A stretch of 42,500 bases of DNA from an uncultured Eubacterium sp. (GTDB lineage Bacteria; Bacillota; Clostridia; Oscillospirales; Acutalibacteraceae): positions 1 through 42,500 of the forward strand of contig CABQCC010000001.1 of the NCBI GenBank assembly GCA_902462495.1, in the 5' to 3' direction. The notes below the pieces were generated by a model that saw nothing but the letters and a program-made list of their open reading frames with translations, searched no databases and had not been told where the DNA came from. Shown here one piece after another: positions 21,964-28,236 of this stretch (its first letter is position 1; the number at the start of each line of letters is the position of its first letter). The position numbers and the translations under genes were made by a program.

Positions 21964-23166
21964 TTATTTTGAGAAAAGTCCTTTTTTCTTGCCCTTGGCA
22001 GATTTTGCAAGACCCTCCTTGCCCTCACGCTCCATAATTACCTTGTCGGCAAAAGCATTAAGTTCTTTTGCGAACGGTGATCTCGGTTTGTATGAAACGG
22101 CAGGCTGACCGCTATTGAGCGAGTCGTTGATTGTTTTGAGGTCGCTGGAGAAAATAGCGTAAGCCTCCATATTCAAAATATTTTCGTAGTCGCTGATTTT
22201 TACATTGTTTTTCTTGGTGTTCTTGTTGATAACAAGCTTTACTTTGTCTGCCTGATTGATTTGGTACAAAACATTTTGGCAAAGCTTTGCACGCTTAAGG
22301 GACAAAATATTAACATCGTTTACCATAAAAATGGTGTCGCTTGATTCAAGCGCTGTGATGACAGGGTCGGTGAGAATGCAACCGCAGTCAAGGATGATGT
22401 ATTCATAATTATTTCTTGCAACATCAATGATAGCCTTGACATGACCTGCCTGAACGTACTCGGCAAGTTCGGGTGATGACGGAGAAGCAAGCACCGAAAG
22501 ACCCGAAGCGTGAGTTACGGAACAATTTGTGATATTGTCAATTGATATGCCGAGCGAATCTCTTACAACATCAACGATGGTTTCTGTCGGGTTGAGGTCA
22601 AGCGCCATATCCGAGTCGCCAAACTGGAGGTCAAGGTCAACAAGGAGAGTTTTTTTGCCACGGCTTGCAAGATTGACTGCAAGGTTGGTGGAAATTGTTG
22701 TTTTTCCGACACCGCCTTTTCCGCTGAAAAACGCATAAACATGCGACCTTGTTTTTCGCTCAACATTGATTTTTTTGCTGAGCTTTCTTTCGCTGTTGAT
22801 TACGCCTTCAAGATTTTTTGTAAGGTCCTCAGGCTTGATGTCGAGGCTCATAACCTGACGGACACCGTAGCGAGCAGCCGTGTTTACAAGGTCAACCGTT
22901 ACATCATCGGTCATTACAACAGGTGAGCAACCGTTTGAGGCAAGTTCCATATCCTCGATAAATGCAAAAAATTCTTCGTCAATATCAGCACTTTCCGCTG
23001 CAAAAATTACAACATCCGGTGAATAACCCAAAATTCTTGTTTTGGCTTCGGTGTTGAATTCGCTGTAGCCTATGATTTCAAGTTTTTCCGGGTCAATTTT
23101 GTTTTTGATATTTACCTTGATGTCGGTTTGCTCGGCGCAAACGACAACGCTTATTATGTCAGACAT
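21964..23166 (-). CDS. tadZ: TadZ/CpaE, receiver-like and ParA-like ATPase for pilus placement
   Basis: A 400-residue protein. Residues of about 1-125 form a response-regulator-like domain without an obvious full phosphorylation set (SDIISVVVCAEQ, DVVIFAAESADIDEEFF). The rest is a MinD/ParA-like ATPase with a deviant Walker A motif (FFSGKGGVGKTTISTNLAVN, near residue 150) and the segment KTLLVDLDLQFGDSDMALDL. TadZ/CpaE proteins sit at cell poles and help localise the pilus machine. A lysine-rich tail (KGKKKGLFSK) may touch membrane. The ATG has AAAGGAGAAACTTTT upstream. It lies between cpaB and tadA, as is usual. Confidence 0.92.
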   Translation of the reverse strand: MSDIISVVVCAEQTDIKVNIKNKIDPEKLEIIGYSEFNTEAKTRILGYSPDVVIFAAESADIDEEFFAFIEDMELASNGCSPVVMTDDVTVDLVNTAARYGVRQVMSLDIKPEDLTKNLEGVINSERKLSKKINVERKTRSHVYAFFSGKGGVGKTTISTNLAVNLASRGKKTLLVDLDLQFGDSDMALDLNPTETIVDVVRDSLGISIDNITNCSVTHASGLSVLASPSSPELAEYVQAGHVKAIIDVARNNYEYIILDCGCILTDPVITALESSDTIFMVNDVNILSLKRAKLCQNVLYQINQADKVKLVINKNTKKNNVKISDYENILNMEAYAIFSSDLKTINDSLNSGQPAVSYKPRSPFAKELNAFADKVIMEREGKEGLAKSAKGKKKGLFSK

Positions 23167-23204
23167 AAAAGTTTCTCCTTTTGTTTTGTGTTTTCCAAAA
23201 AATA

Positions 23205-23909
23205 TTATTTAGCATTCGCAGGTGCTGTTGTCGGAGCATTGTTTCTATGCTTCAAAACAAGCTTGAACGAATTTTCATTTTCGATTTTATAAAGTGCAAG
23301 TGCCTGCTTTTCCGTTACCTGAACGGTGAGTGTGCTGTACTCGGTAAGGGTTGTGCCCGAAGCGGAAGCATTCTTGCTGGCAGTAGCTGTTGAAACTCTC
23401 ATAATAGGAAGATTTTTGTAAGCAACCTTTGATTTTTTGGTTTCTGCATCATAGACCAAAACATCAACCTTGTCGCCCTCGTTGATGTAGCCGTCAACAC
23501 TTGTTACGCTTCCTGCACTGAAAGAATAAGCAACCTTGCCCTTTGGAAGTTTGAGCGAAAGAGCAACATCCGCACCGTTGAGATCCTCAACTCTTTTGAC
23601 ATTGATCGGTTCGCCTGCATAAAGCGGGTCAACAGTTACCTTGCCGACAAGCTGGCTTTGATCTGTTGCAACATTTTCTGCATTAACATCGGAAGCAACA
23701 ACTGTTTTCTTTGTGAAAATGCCTGCGTCCTCAGCAAACATTTCCTCGGTGATGCTTGAGTTTTGAGCCAAATCGTTTACAGGAACGATAATCTCAACCG
23801 TATCGGCATCCTTGATTGTTGTCTTTTTGTCGATTTCACTTGCAAAGAAATATGTAGCGAAGCCTGCGATTAATGCAAAAATAACTGCGATTAAATAAAC
23901 TTTTTTCAT
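23205..23909 (-). CDS. cpaB: CpaB/RcpC family pilus assembly protein (SAF domain)
   Basis: A 234-residue protein with an N-terminal membrane helix (VYLIAVIFALIAGFATYFFA), then a SAF-like region (EIIVPVNDLAQNSSITEEMF, with LVGKVTVDPLYAGEPINVKRV) and a C-terminal RcpC-type domain (VDGYINEGDKVDVLVYDAET). In Gram-negative bacteria this family works with the secretin; here no secretin (RcpA/CpaC) is present, as expected for a cell with a single membrane, so it should act on the outer face of that membrane. The ATG has AAAAGGAGAACAAA upstream. A 111-base gap with a hairpin separates it from the TadE-like gene before it. Confidence 0.88.
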   Translation of the reverse strand: MKKVYLIAVIFALIAGFATYFFASEIDKKTTIKDADTVEIIVPVNDLAQNSSITEEMFAEDAGIFTKKTVVASDVNAENVATDQSQLVGKVTVDPLYAGEPINVKRVEDLNGADVALSLKLPKGKVAYSFSAGSVTSVDGYINEGDKVDVLVYDAETKKSKVAYKNLPIMRVSTATASKNASASGTTLTEYSTLTVQVTEKQALALYKIENENSFKLVLKHRNNAPTTAPANAK

Positions 23910-23963
23910 TTTGTTCTCCTTTTATGAAAGCTTTGTGTTGACAAAACTTTTATTTATTATCTA

Positions 23964-23985
23964 AGAGAGCAAATATATGCTCTCT
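23964..23985 (-). promoter_or_regulatory. Intercistronic hairpin between tadE and cpaB
   Basis: AGAGAGCA (23964-23971) pairs perfectly with TGCTCTCT (23978-23985) around a six-base loop. It follows the tadE stop in transcription order. The following tract is A/T-rich but not a clean T-run, so partial termination or an mRNA processing/stability element is more likely than full termination. Confidence 0.45.
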
Positions 23986-24020
23986 AATAAATTATTATAT
24001 ATAAATATTAAGTCGGCAAA

Positions 24021-24701
24021 TCAGTCGCCGTCGTTTTCATCTGCACGGAAAGTGAGATTTTCCTCAACCTTATAAACAGATTTGCAAGCAAGGTTACGAG
24101 TCATTCTGCTTTCTCCCGGCTTTGCATCCCAATTTACAAGTGGAGTAATGGCGTGATGAACACCTCTTACAATTACCGTCACATCACCGTTTGAACGGCT
24201 TGCCGGGGTGTAGGGTTCAAGCCCTGTTGCCGTATAATCTTGGTCTTCTGAATAAGACACGGTGACCGTAACTTTGTCAAACTCCTTTGGAACAGTTCTT
24301 TGCACCTGCAACAAAACTCGTCTTTCTTGGTCGGAAATACCCAAATTTTGCATCTTCTGAACCCGCTCGGAAGAAGTGAGATTTCCGTCAAGAACAGACT
24401 TATAAGTGTCAAGGGTATAAGTTCTTTGGTATTTTCCGCTTCCCGGATCGCCGTCTACTTTACCTTCCACATAAGGCGTGCCGTCATTTTTCAAAGCAAC
24501 CTGAGTGTACTCAACACAGGCAATACGAGCGGCATTTCTTGCGGAATTTTCAACAGAAATCTGATGATAAAAAAGCCATCCGAAATCAAAGGTCATAGCC
24601 AATATAAGCATAAATATGGGAAAGACCAACACAAATTCAAGCATTGACTGTCCGTCCTCTGCCTTTCCCTTTCGCAAAAGGCGATTATAAATTTTTTTCA
24701 A
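24021..24701 (-). CDS. tadE: TadE-like pseudopilin
   Basis: A 226-residue protein with a basic start, then KAEDGQSMLEFVLVFPIFMLILAMTFDFGWLFYHQISVENSARNAARIA in pieces: the prepilin-type motif has Gly before QSMLEF (Glu at +5, Phe at +6), a long hydrophobic helix, and the TadE pattern of small residues after it. The remaining 170 residues are extracellular and begin with CVEYTQVALKND. TadE is a minor pilin needed for Flp pilus formation and is probably cut by the prepilin peptidase encoded in the same operon. The start codon is TTG (24701), with AGAGGTG seven bases upstream; there is no better ATG. The same TTG-AAA-AAA start occurs in the giant TadG-like gene. The evidence for the family is strong; its exact place in the pilus is inferred. 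Confidence 0.9.
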   Translation of the reverse strand: MKKIYNRLLRKGKAEDGQSMLEFVLVFPIFMLILAMTFDFGWLFYHQISVENSARNAARIACVEYTQVALKNDGTPYVEGKVDGDPGSGKYQRTYTLDTYKSVLDGNLTSSERVQKMQNLGISDQERRVLLQVQRTVPKEFDKVTVTVSYSEDQDYTATGLEPYTPASRSNGDVTVIVRGVHHAITPLVNWDAKPGESRMTRNLACKSVYKVEENLTFRADENDGD

Positions 24702-24762
24702 GAGAATTCACCTCTTAATACTTATTTACAATAATTTAACATTATGTCCAATTATGAATAGT

Positions 24763-24782
24763 GGGGCAGGAAATCCTGCCCC
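24763..24782 (-). promoter_or_regulatory. GC-rich hairpin after the flp pilin gene
   Basis: GGGGCAGG (24763-24770) pairs perfectly with CCTGCCCC (24775-24782) around a four-base loop, in otherwise A/T-rich DNA. It lies 34 bases past the flp stop and upstream of tadE. It lacks a T-run on the minus strand. It may hold back an exonuclease or slow RNA polymerase, so that pilin mRNA exceeds the downstream mRNA. Similar G-rich palindromes occur at 27916 and 33600. Confidence 0.5.
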
Positions 24783-24816
24783 AAAATCATTTTGAGTTTT
24801 TACGAAAAACAGACCG

Positions 24817-24990
24817 TTAATCTGCAATATTATCAAGCTGATTAATTTGACCTTCAGCCTTATTCTTGATCTTGCCAGTCTTCTTATTGATGAGAATAAG
24901 AACTGCTACGAGAACCAATGCAATAAGTGCGATAATAAGAACATACTCAAGCATGCCCTGACCGTTTTCGTCTTTGATAAACTTCATCAT
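24817..24990 (-). CDS. flp: Flp/Fap-type major pilin (57 aa)
   Basis: A short gene that begins MMKFIKDENGQGMLEYVLII, continues with a hydrophobic helix (ALIALVLVAVLILI) and ends KTGKIKNKAEGQINQLDNIAD. This is a classic Flp prepilin: a basic leader, Gly10 as cleavage site, then Glu at +5 and Tyr at +6 (QGMLEY), and one long hydrophobic segment. The mature pilin would be about 47 residues. The ATG at 24990 has AAAGGAG nine bases upstream, one of the best ribosome sites in the operon. It is the second gene of the operon, 35 bases after the prepilin peptidase gene, and is followed by a stable hairpin before tadE. It is the likely main building block of the pilus. Confidence 0.95.
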   Translation of the reverse strand: MMKFIKDENGQGMLEYVLIIALIALVLVAVLILINKKTGKIKNKAEGQINQLDNIAD

Positions 24991-25025
24991 AATAATTTAC
25001 TCCTTTATATTAATTTATTTATGAT

Positions 25026-25724
25026 TTAGAATAGCATAACTTCAATTTGCCCAATTGTTTTTTCGATAATCGGGAAGCAAACAGAAATTACTGAACTTAA
25101 AGAGATTAGCGGGCCGAGGGGAATCAAAGTTTTGAGTCCGCCCTTTTTGGTTGCCTTGAGATAAATTAGGCAAACAATGGCGAGCAATCCCACAAGTATC
25201 ATTGATTGGAGAAATGCGGTGAAATAAATACACAAGCCGAGGACGGCACAGTATTTTGTGTCACCGGCTCCAACCGGTACTTTGAGCAGAGTGGTGAATG
25301 CACAAGAAGCAAATCCTATGAAAAAACCGAACCCTGCGGTCAGCAGTATAGATACATCCTTTTGAGTGATGCAATAGTATGTAAGGTACACTGCTTGAAT
25401 TATTATCATAAGCAGAAGCAGAGGATTTGGAATTTTCCTAACCAACGAATCCACAACTGCTATTGATGCGATTGGAATGAGGAGCAACTCGTTTCTTACT
25501 GCGAGCGCCGTGTCCGTTGAGGTCAGCATAATTGCCACGGAAGCAACTATTCCGACGAGTATCGACATCACCTTGAAAAGCGGTGTGTCAATCGGTGCGG
25601 CTTTGACGGGGTCATCCGTTCGTTTGAGCGTCAGCTTTTTTGAAAGGAAAATTGTGACAACTCCGAGAATTAAGCCCCAGCCTGCTCCGATTAATAACTT
25701 AATCAAAATTGAATCTGTAAACAT
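25026..25724 (-). CDS. tadV: TadV/CpaA-type prepilin peptidase (A24 family)
   Basis: A 232-residue protein with about six hydrophobic segments. It carries the two aspartates of A24 peptidases: Asp in IAVVDSLVRKIPN (the D-x-x-x-x-IPN motif) and Asp in VPVGAGDTKYCAVLGL (the G-x-GD motif). These enzymes cut the leader from Flp and TadE-type prepilins at the inner face of the membrane. It lacks the large N-terminal methylase domain of PilD, as TadV/CpaA enzymes do. The N-terminal helix and linker (LTLKRTDDPVKAAP) add some length compared with minimal CpaA. It is the first gene of the tad operon, with CAGGAG before the ATG and a predicted promoter at 25762-25790. Confidence 0.9.
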   Translation of the reverse strand: MFTDSILIKLLIGAGWGLILGVVTIFLSKKLTLKRTDDPVKAAPIDTPLFKVMSILVGIVASVAIMLTSTDTALAVRNELLLIPIASIAVVDSLVRKIPNPLLLLMIIIQAVYLTYYCITQKDVSILLTAGFGFFIGFASCAFTTLLKVPVGAGDTKYCAVLGLCIYFTAFLQSMILVGLLAIVCLIYLKATKKGGLKTLIPLGPLISLSSVISVCFPIIEKTIGQIEVMLF

Positions 25725-25736
25725 TTAATCTCCTGT

Positions 25737-25753
25737 GGAACATCTGCTGTTCC
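25737..25753 (-). promoter_or_regulatory. Leader hairpin of the tad operon
   Basis: GGAACA (25737-25742) pairs with TGTTCC (25748-25753) around five bases, between the predicted -10 and the ribosome site of tadV. It is short, and could affect access to the CAGGAG site. The evidence is only the pairing and its place. Confidence 0.3.
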
Positions 25754-25761
25754 TTAATACA

Positions 25762-25790
25762 AGATTACTACTTTTTACACAAAAATTCAA
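25762..25790 (-). promoter_or_regulatory. Predicted promoter of the tad operon
   Basis: On the minus strand TTGAAT (25790-25785), a 17-base spacer and TAATCT (25767-25762). The leader would be about 30 bases. The -10 is imperfect, which fits a regulated or weak promoter. Confidence 0.45.
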
Positions 25791-25845
25791 TAAAAAATTC
25801 ACAATCTCGTAATTTTTGTAAGGTTCTCCTATTTGAAAAAACAGT

Positions 25846-25864
25846 TTTGTGCAAATTGCACAAA
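25846..25864. promoter_or_regulatory. 19-bp perfect palindrome upstream of the tad promoter
   Basis: TTTGTGCAAATTGCACAAA is two 9-base arms around one central A. It lies about 56 bases upstream of the predicted tad -35 and 27 bases past the stop of the methyltransferase gene. The dyad form looks like a repressor or activator site; as RNA it could also end the methyltransferase message, though that gene reads toward it and only a weak T-run follows. The regulator is unknown. Confidence 0.4.
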
Positions 25865-25890
25865 TAAAAGAAAGTTTGGTTAATTTTTAG

Positions 25891-27042
25891 TTAATATTTC
25901 ACGGTGTATTTTTTGATTTCAAACTCGGAATTATTGTACATTGCAAGTTTCCTGTCAAAATCCTCCTGCGCTTTTTGGCTCTTTTTTTCGTTGCAATACT
26001 TCAATTTACGGTCGTCAAGGTCTGCCTCATAGAACATAAATTTGCCACCCTTGGATTCCGCTTTTGCAAACTGATGTATGAGTTTTTCGCCTTTTTTCAC
26101 ATCTGTGAACTCAATTTCGGTTGAATCAAAATACAAAGCAAACTCTGCGTCTGCTCCTGTTACGCCTGCTCCGCTTTTGAAATTCTTTTCCATCACATAA
26201 TTATATGCTTCAAGCGGAGTGGAGTTGCTTGATTTTTGTGCAAAAGTAACAGAATAGTCTTTTTTTGTTGATATATCCTGCGCCACCATTCGTGCACATT
26301 TATCTACTACAGGAGAAATGCCTGCTTCGGCGAGAGCCTGCATCCAACCGAGCCAGCCATAAAGGGCGGTATATCGTTCAACGCTGATGACTGCACCGTC
26401 ATCGGTCAAATTATTTGCGATAGCTGTTGCAAGAGAAGAAAAAGCCTGCTGATAAGCGTTTTCTCTTTCGCTTCTTTCGCCGATAACGCTCACACCGCTT
26501 GTCTGTTTTTGTGCAATGTCAAGAAGCCCTCTGAACGAAGTGGCAACACTTGCCTTTTCGTCAAGCACAAAATCGTATATATCCGCTGTGACAAATTCCG
26601 CATTTGAAAGACCGAGTCTTTCGGCAAGCACCTTGGCATTGTTGACGGCAAGTTCGTTTTTGTCCACGCCGACAACACGACACTCCGGATACTGCTGTGC
26701 GATGAAGCAAGTGACAAGACCGCAATCGCAGCCGACATCAAGCACCGTGCCGTGAAAATACTCCGCACTGTCAATAATCATATTGCCAAGATGCCTGAAA
26801 AGTCCGCTGTCAAATGCGGCAGAAACGCAAAGCGAACCGTCAAGCGACTTGTTTTTCAATCGATAAAAATATTCGTTATCCGAATTTTGACCCTGCGCTC
26901 TTGAATTGAGAGTTTCGGCAAGCTCCTTGACATAGCCCTTGTCGGTTTTCATCATAAGATTTGCCAAAAAGTCGTTTGTGTTTTTGTAATACTTCAGGTC
27001 AAGCGCCTGCATATAATTGTCTACCTGCTCATAAGTTTGCAT
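25891..27042 (-). CDS. Class I SAM-dependent methyltransferase
   Basis: A 383-residue soluble protein. The SAM-binding fold is clear in its middle: GTVLDVGCDCGLVTCFIAQQ (motif I), then CRVVGVDKNELAVNNAKVLA and EFVTADIYDFVLDEKAS. The N-terminal 90 residues are helical, and the C-terminal third (KSGAGVTGADAEFALYFDST) resembles no motif I know. The substrate cannot be told; small molecule, protein or RNA are all open. The ATG follows AAGAGGTT, close to the start. A perfect TTGACA -35 lies upstream. It is convergent with nothing and reads toward the tad operon with its own promoter, divergent from the 216-aa gene, with no sign of a shared pathway. Confidence 0.8.
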   Translation of the reverse strand: MQTYEQVDNYMQALDLKYYKNTNDFLANLMMKTDKGYVKELAETLNSRAQGQNSDNEYFYRLKNKSLDGSLCVSAAFDSGLFRHLGNMIIDSAEYFHGTVLDVGCDCGLVTCFIAQQYPECRVVGVDKNELAVNNAKVLAERLGLSNAEFVTADIYDFVLDEKASVATSFRGLLDIAQKQTSGVSVIGERSERENAYQQAFSSLATAIANNLTDDGAVISVERYTALYGWLGWMQALAEAGISPVVDKCARMVAQDISTKKDYSVTFAQKSSNSTPLEAYNYVMEKNFKSGAGVTGADAEFALYFDSTEIEFTDVKKGEKLIHQFAKAESKGGKFMFYEADLDDRKLKYCNEKKSQKAQEDFDRKLAMYNNSEFEIKKYTVKY

Positions 27043-27072
27043 AACATAACCTCTTATTATAAATATGTATAT

Positions 27073-27102
27073 ATATTACCAATAATAATACAACCGTGTC
27101 AA
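27073..27102 (-). promoter_or_regulatory. Predicted promoter of the methyltransferase gene
   Basis: On the minus strand a perfect TTGACA -35 (27102-27097), an 18-base spacer and TAATAT (27078-27073). Transcription would begin about 25-30 bases before the ATG. Confidence 0.5.
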
Positions 27103-27145
27103 GTTTTAGACCGTTTTTAATTATGACAAAATTCACGCAAAAAAT

Positions 27146-27173
27146 TTGTACAAATGCTTGTTTTAGTATAATG
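27146..27173 (+). promoter_or_regulatory. Predicted promoter of the 216-aa gene
   Basis: A perfect TATAAT -10 (27168-27173) preceded by a weak -35 (TTTGTA or TTGTAC, spacer 15-16). The leader would be about 60 bases. Confidence 0.4.
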
Positions 27174-27239
27174 TATATGATAATATATTAATTATAACAG
27201 AACATAAATTTTCAGGCGGTAATTGAAAAGAGGTTAAAT

Positions 27240-27890
27240 ATGGCATCAAATCTTGAAAATCTGCTCGGCAAAAGCCAAAACAAAGGCGAAAGTCTGCAAT
27301 CGGCAATTCATAACAAAAACAATTTGATTTCGTTTTCTTTTGACGGCAAAAAATATTATGTGGCTATCAGGGATTCCGTGCTTGTTTTTGACGAAAATAT
27401 GGCACTTCTCTACAACTTTGAGATGAACGAACTTGCCACATCCGACAACGAATTTATCCAAAAGGTAAATGCAACAGTCAACGAAAATTCAAACGACCTT
27501 GTTCACCTTTATATCAACAAGTTGACGGAAGTTGAGCACATCACATTTTCAAGTTTGTTCGACGCAACCTATATTTTTTGGAAGCTGAAGCGAATTATGG
27601 GCAGAGATTCCGAGGGTATAACCTCGCTTATCATAGAAAAAGACTCAAAGGTTGTCCACACGGTAACCAACGAAAAACTTGCTTTTAAAGAAAGTATGGA
27701 CGATACTTTTGACGGAGATGTTGAGGACAGAACCGCAAGAAACGAAGAAAAAACCGAGTACATCGCCACGCTTTCCAAAGTTGAAGATTTGGTGGATACG
27801 GTAATCGGCAAAAATGTAAGCAATCTCGGCATACACAAAGACGATGAAAAAATCAAAAAAGCAATAGAGCTTCTTTCAACCCTCGTTTAA
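27240..27890 (+). CDS. Hypothetical protein, 216 aa
   Basis: I do not recognise this family. The protein is soluble and acidic, with no signal peptide or membrane helix. The first half (about residues 30-80) looks like a beta-rich unit (LISFSFDGKKYYVAIRDSVL, then VFDENMALLYNF), perhaps a sensor-like or PH-like fold. The middle holds VEHITFSSLFDATYIFWKLK, and the C-terminal part is helical and charged (KTEYIATLSKVEDLVDTVIG). A coding origin is supported by length, a good -10, GAAAAGAGG about seven bases before the ATG, and codon use like its neighbours. It is alone, divergent from the methyltransferase and followed by hairpins. Confidence 0.7.
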   Translation: MASNLENLLGKSQNKGESLQSAIHNKNNLISFSFDGKKYYVAIRDSVLVFDENMALLYNFEMNELATSDNEFIQKVNATVNENSNDLVHLYINKLTEVEHITFSSLFDATYIFWKLKRIMGRDSEGITSLIIEKDSKVVHTVTNEKLAFKESMDDTFDGDVEDRTARNEEKTEYIATLSKVEDLVDTVIGKNVSNLGIHKDDEKIKKAIELLSTLV

Positions 27891-27915
27891 GAAAGCACGG
27901 AAGAAGAATAATAAA

Positions 27916-27938
27916 GGGGGCGAACTGCGTTCGCCCCC
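27916..27938. repeat. G-rich palindromic repeat (copy 1 of 2 close copies)
   Basis: GGGGGCGAA (27916-27924), loop CTGCG, then TTCGCCCCC (27930-27938): a perfect 9-bp stem 25 bases past the stop of the 216-aa gene. A close copy lies at 33600-33618, with one base different in the shared core. It may help to end transcription, but no clear T-run follows. Confidence 0.6.
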
Positions 27939-27970
27939 TTACAGCTTGTCAAAAAAGTGTTTTTGGCACG

Positions 27971-28205
27971 CTTAGGCTGTTGAGAAAGCCTCTGAATTTC
28001 GTTTTCTTGCGAACTTTGCTGTACGATGGTACCGCTTGTTCGCAAAAAACGAAAAACGCCAAAAATGCCGTAGGTTTAATACCTACGGCATTTTTAAAAC
28101 CCCACCGTCAACACTTCGTGTTGCCACCTCCCCTTGCGTCAATGGGAGGCATAATTCGGTTGGATTATATTTGGCGTGTTTCAGAAGCTTTATCGACAGT
28201 CTAAG
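27971..28205. mobile_element. MITE-like inverted-repeat element, about 235 bp, no coding
   Basis: The ends are 26-base inverted repeats (27971-27996 and 28180-28205) matching at 22 of 26 positions. Between them are four consecutive hairpins: 27999-28014 with 28038-28052 (one bulge), 28061-28095 (15-bp perfect stem), 28109-28123 (CAACAC/GTGTTG) and 28127-28149 (CCTCCC/GGGAGG with an inner TTG/CAA). There is no convincing open reading frame. This covers most of the only gene-free stretch above 300 bases (27891-28236), between the ends of two convergent genes. The form fits a small non-autonomous element or a dispersed structured repeat; no clear target duplication is visible. Confidence 0.5.
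28061..28095. terminator. Strong bidirectional terminator between the 216-aa gene and fucI
   Basis: AAAAATGCCGTAGGT (28061-28075) pairs perfectly with ACCTACGGCATTTTT (28081-28095) around a five-base loop, with A- and T-rich flanks on both sides. It lies between convergent genes and can serve both. It is also the second hairpin of the inverted-repeat element. Confidence 0.7.
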
Positions 28206-28225
28206 CTCCCCTAAATTAGGGGAGC
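28205..28225. repeat. Palindrome just after the fuc operon
   Basis: GCTCCCCTAA and TTAGGGGAGC flank one central A, a perfect 10-base dyad lying 12 bases beyond the fucI stop. It abuts the right end of the inverted-repeat element. It may act as an mRNA 3' hairpin; no T-run follows. Confidence 0.45.
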
Positions 28226-28236
28226 CGGAATTTGGT

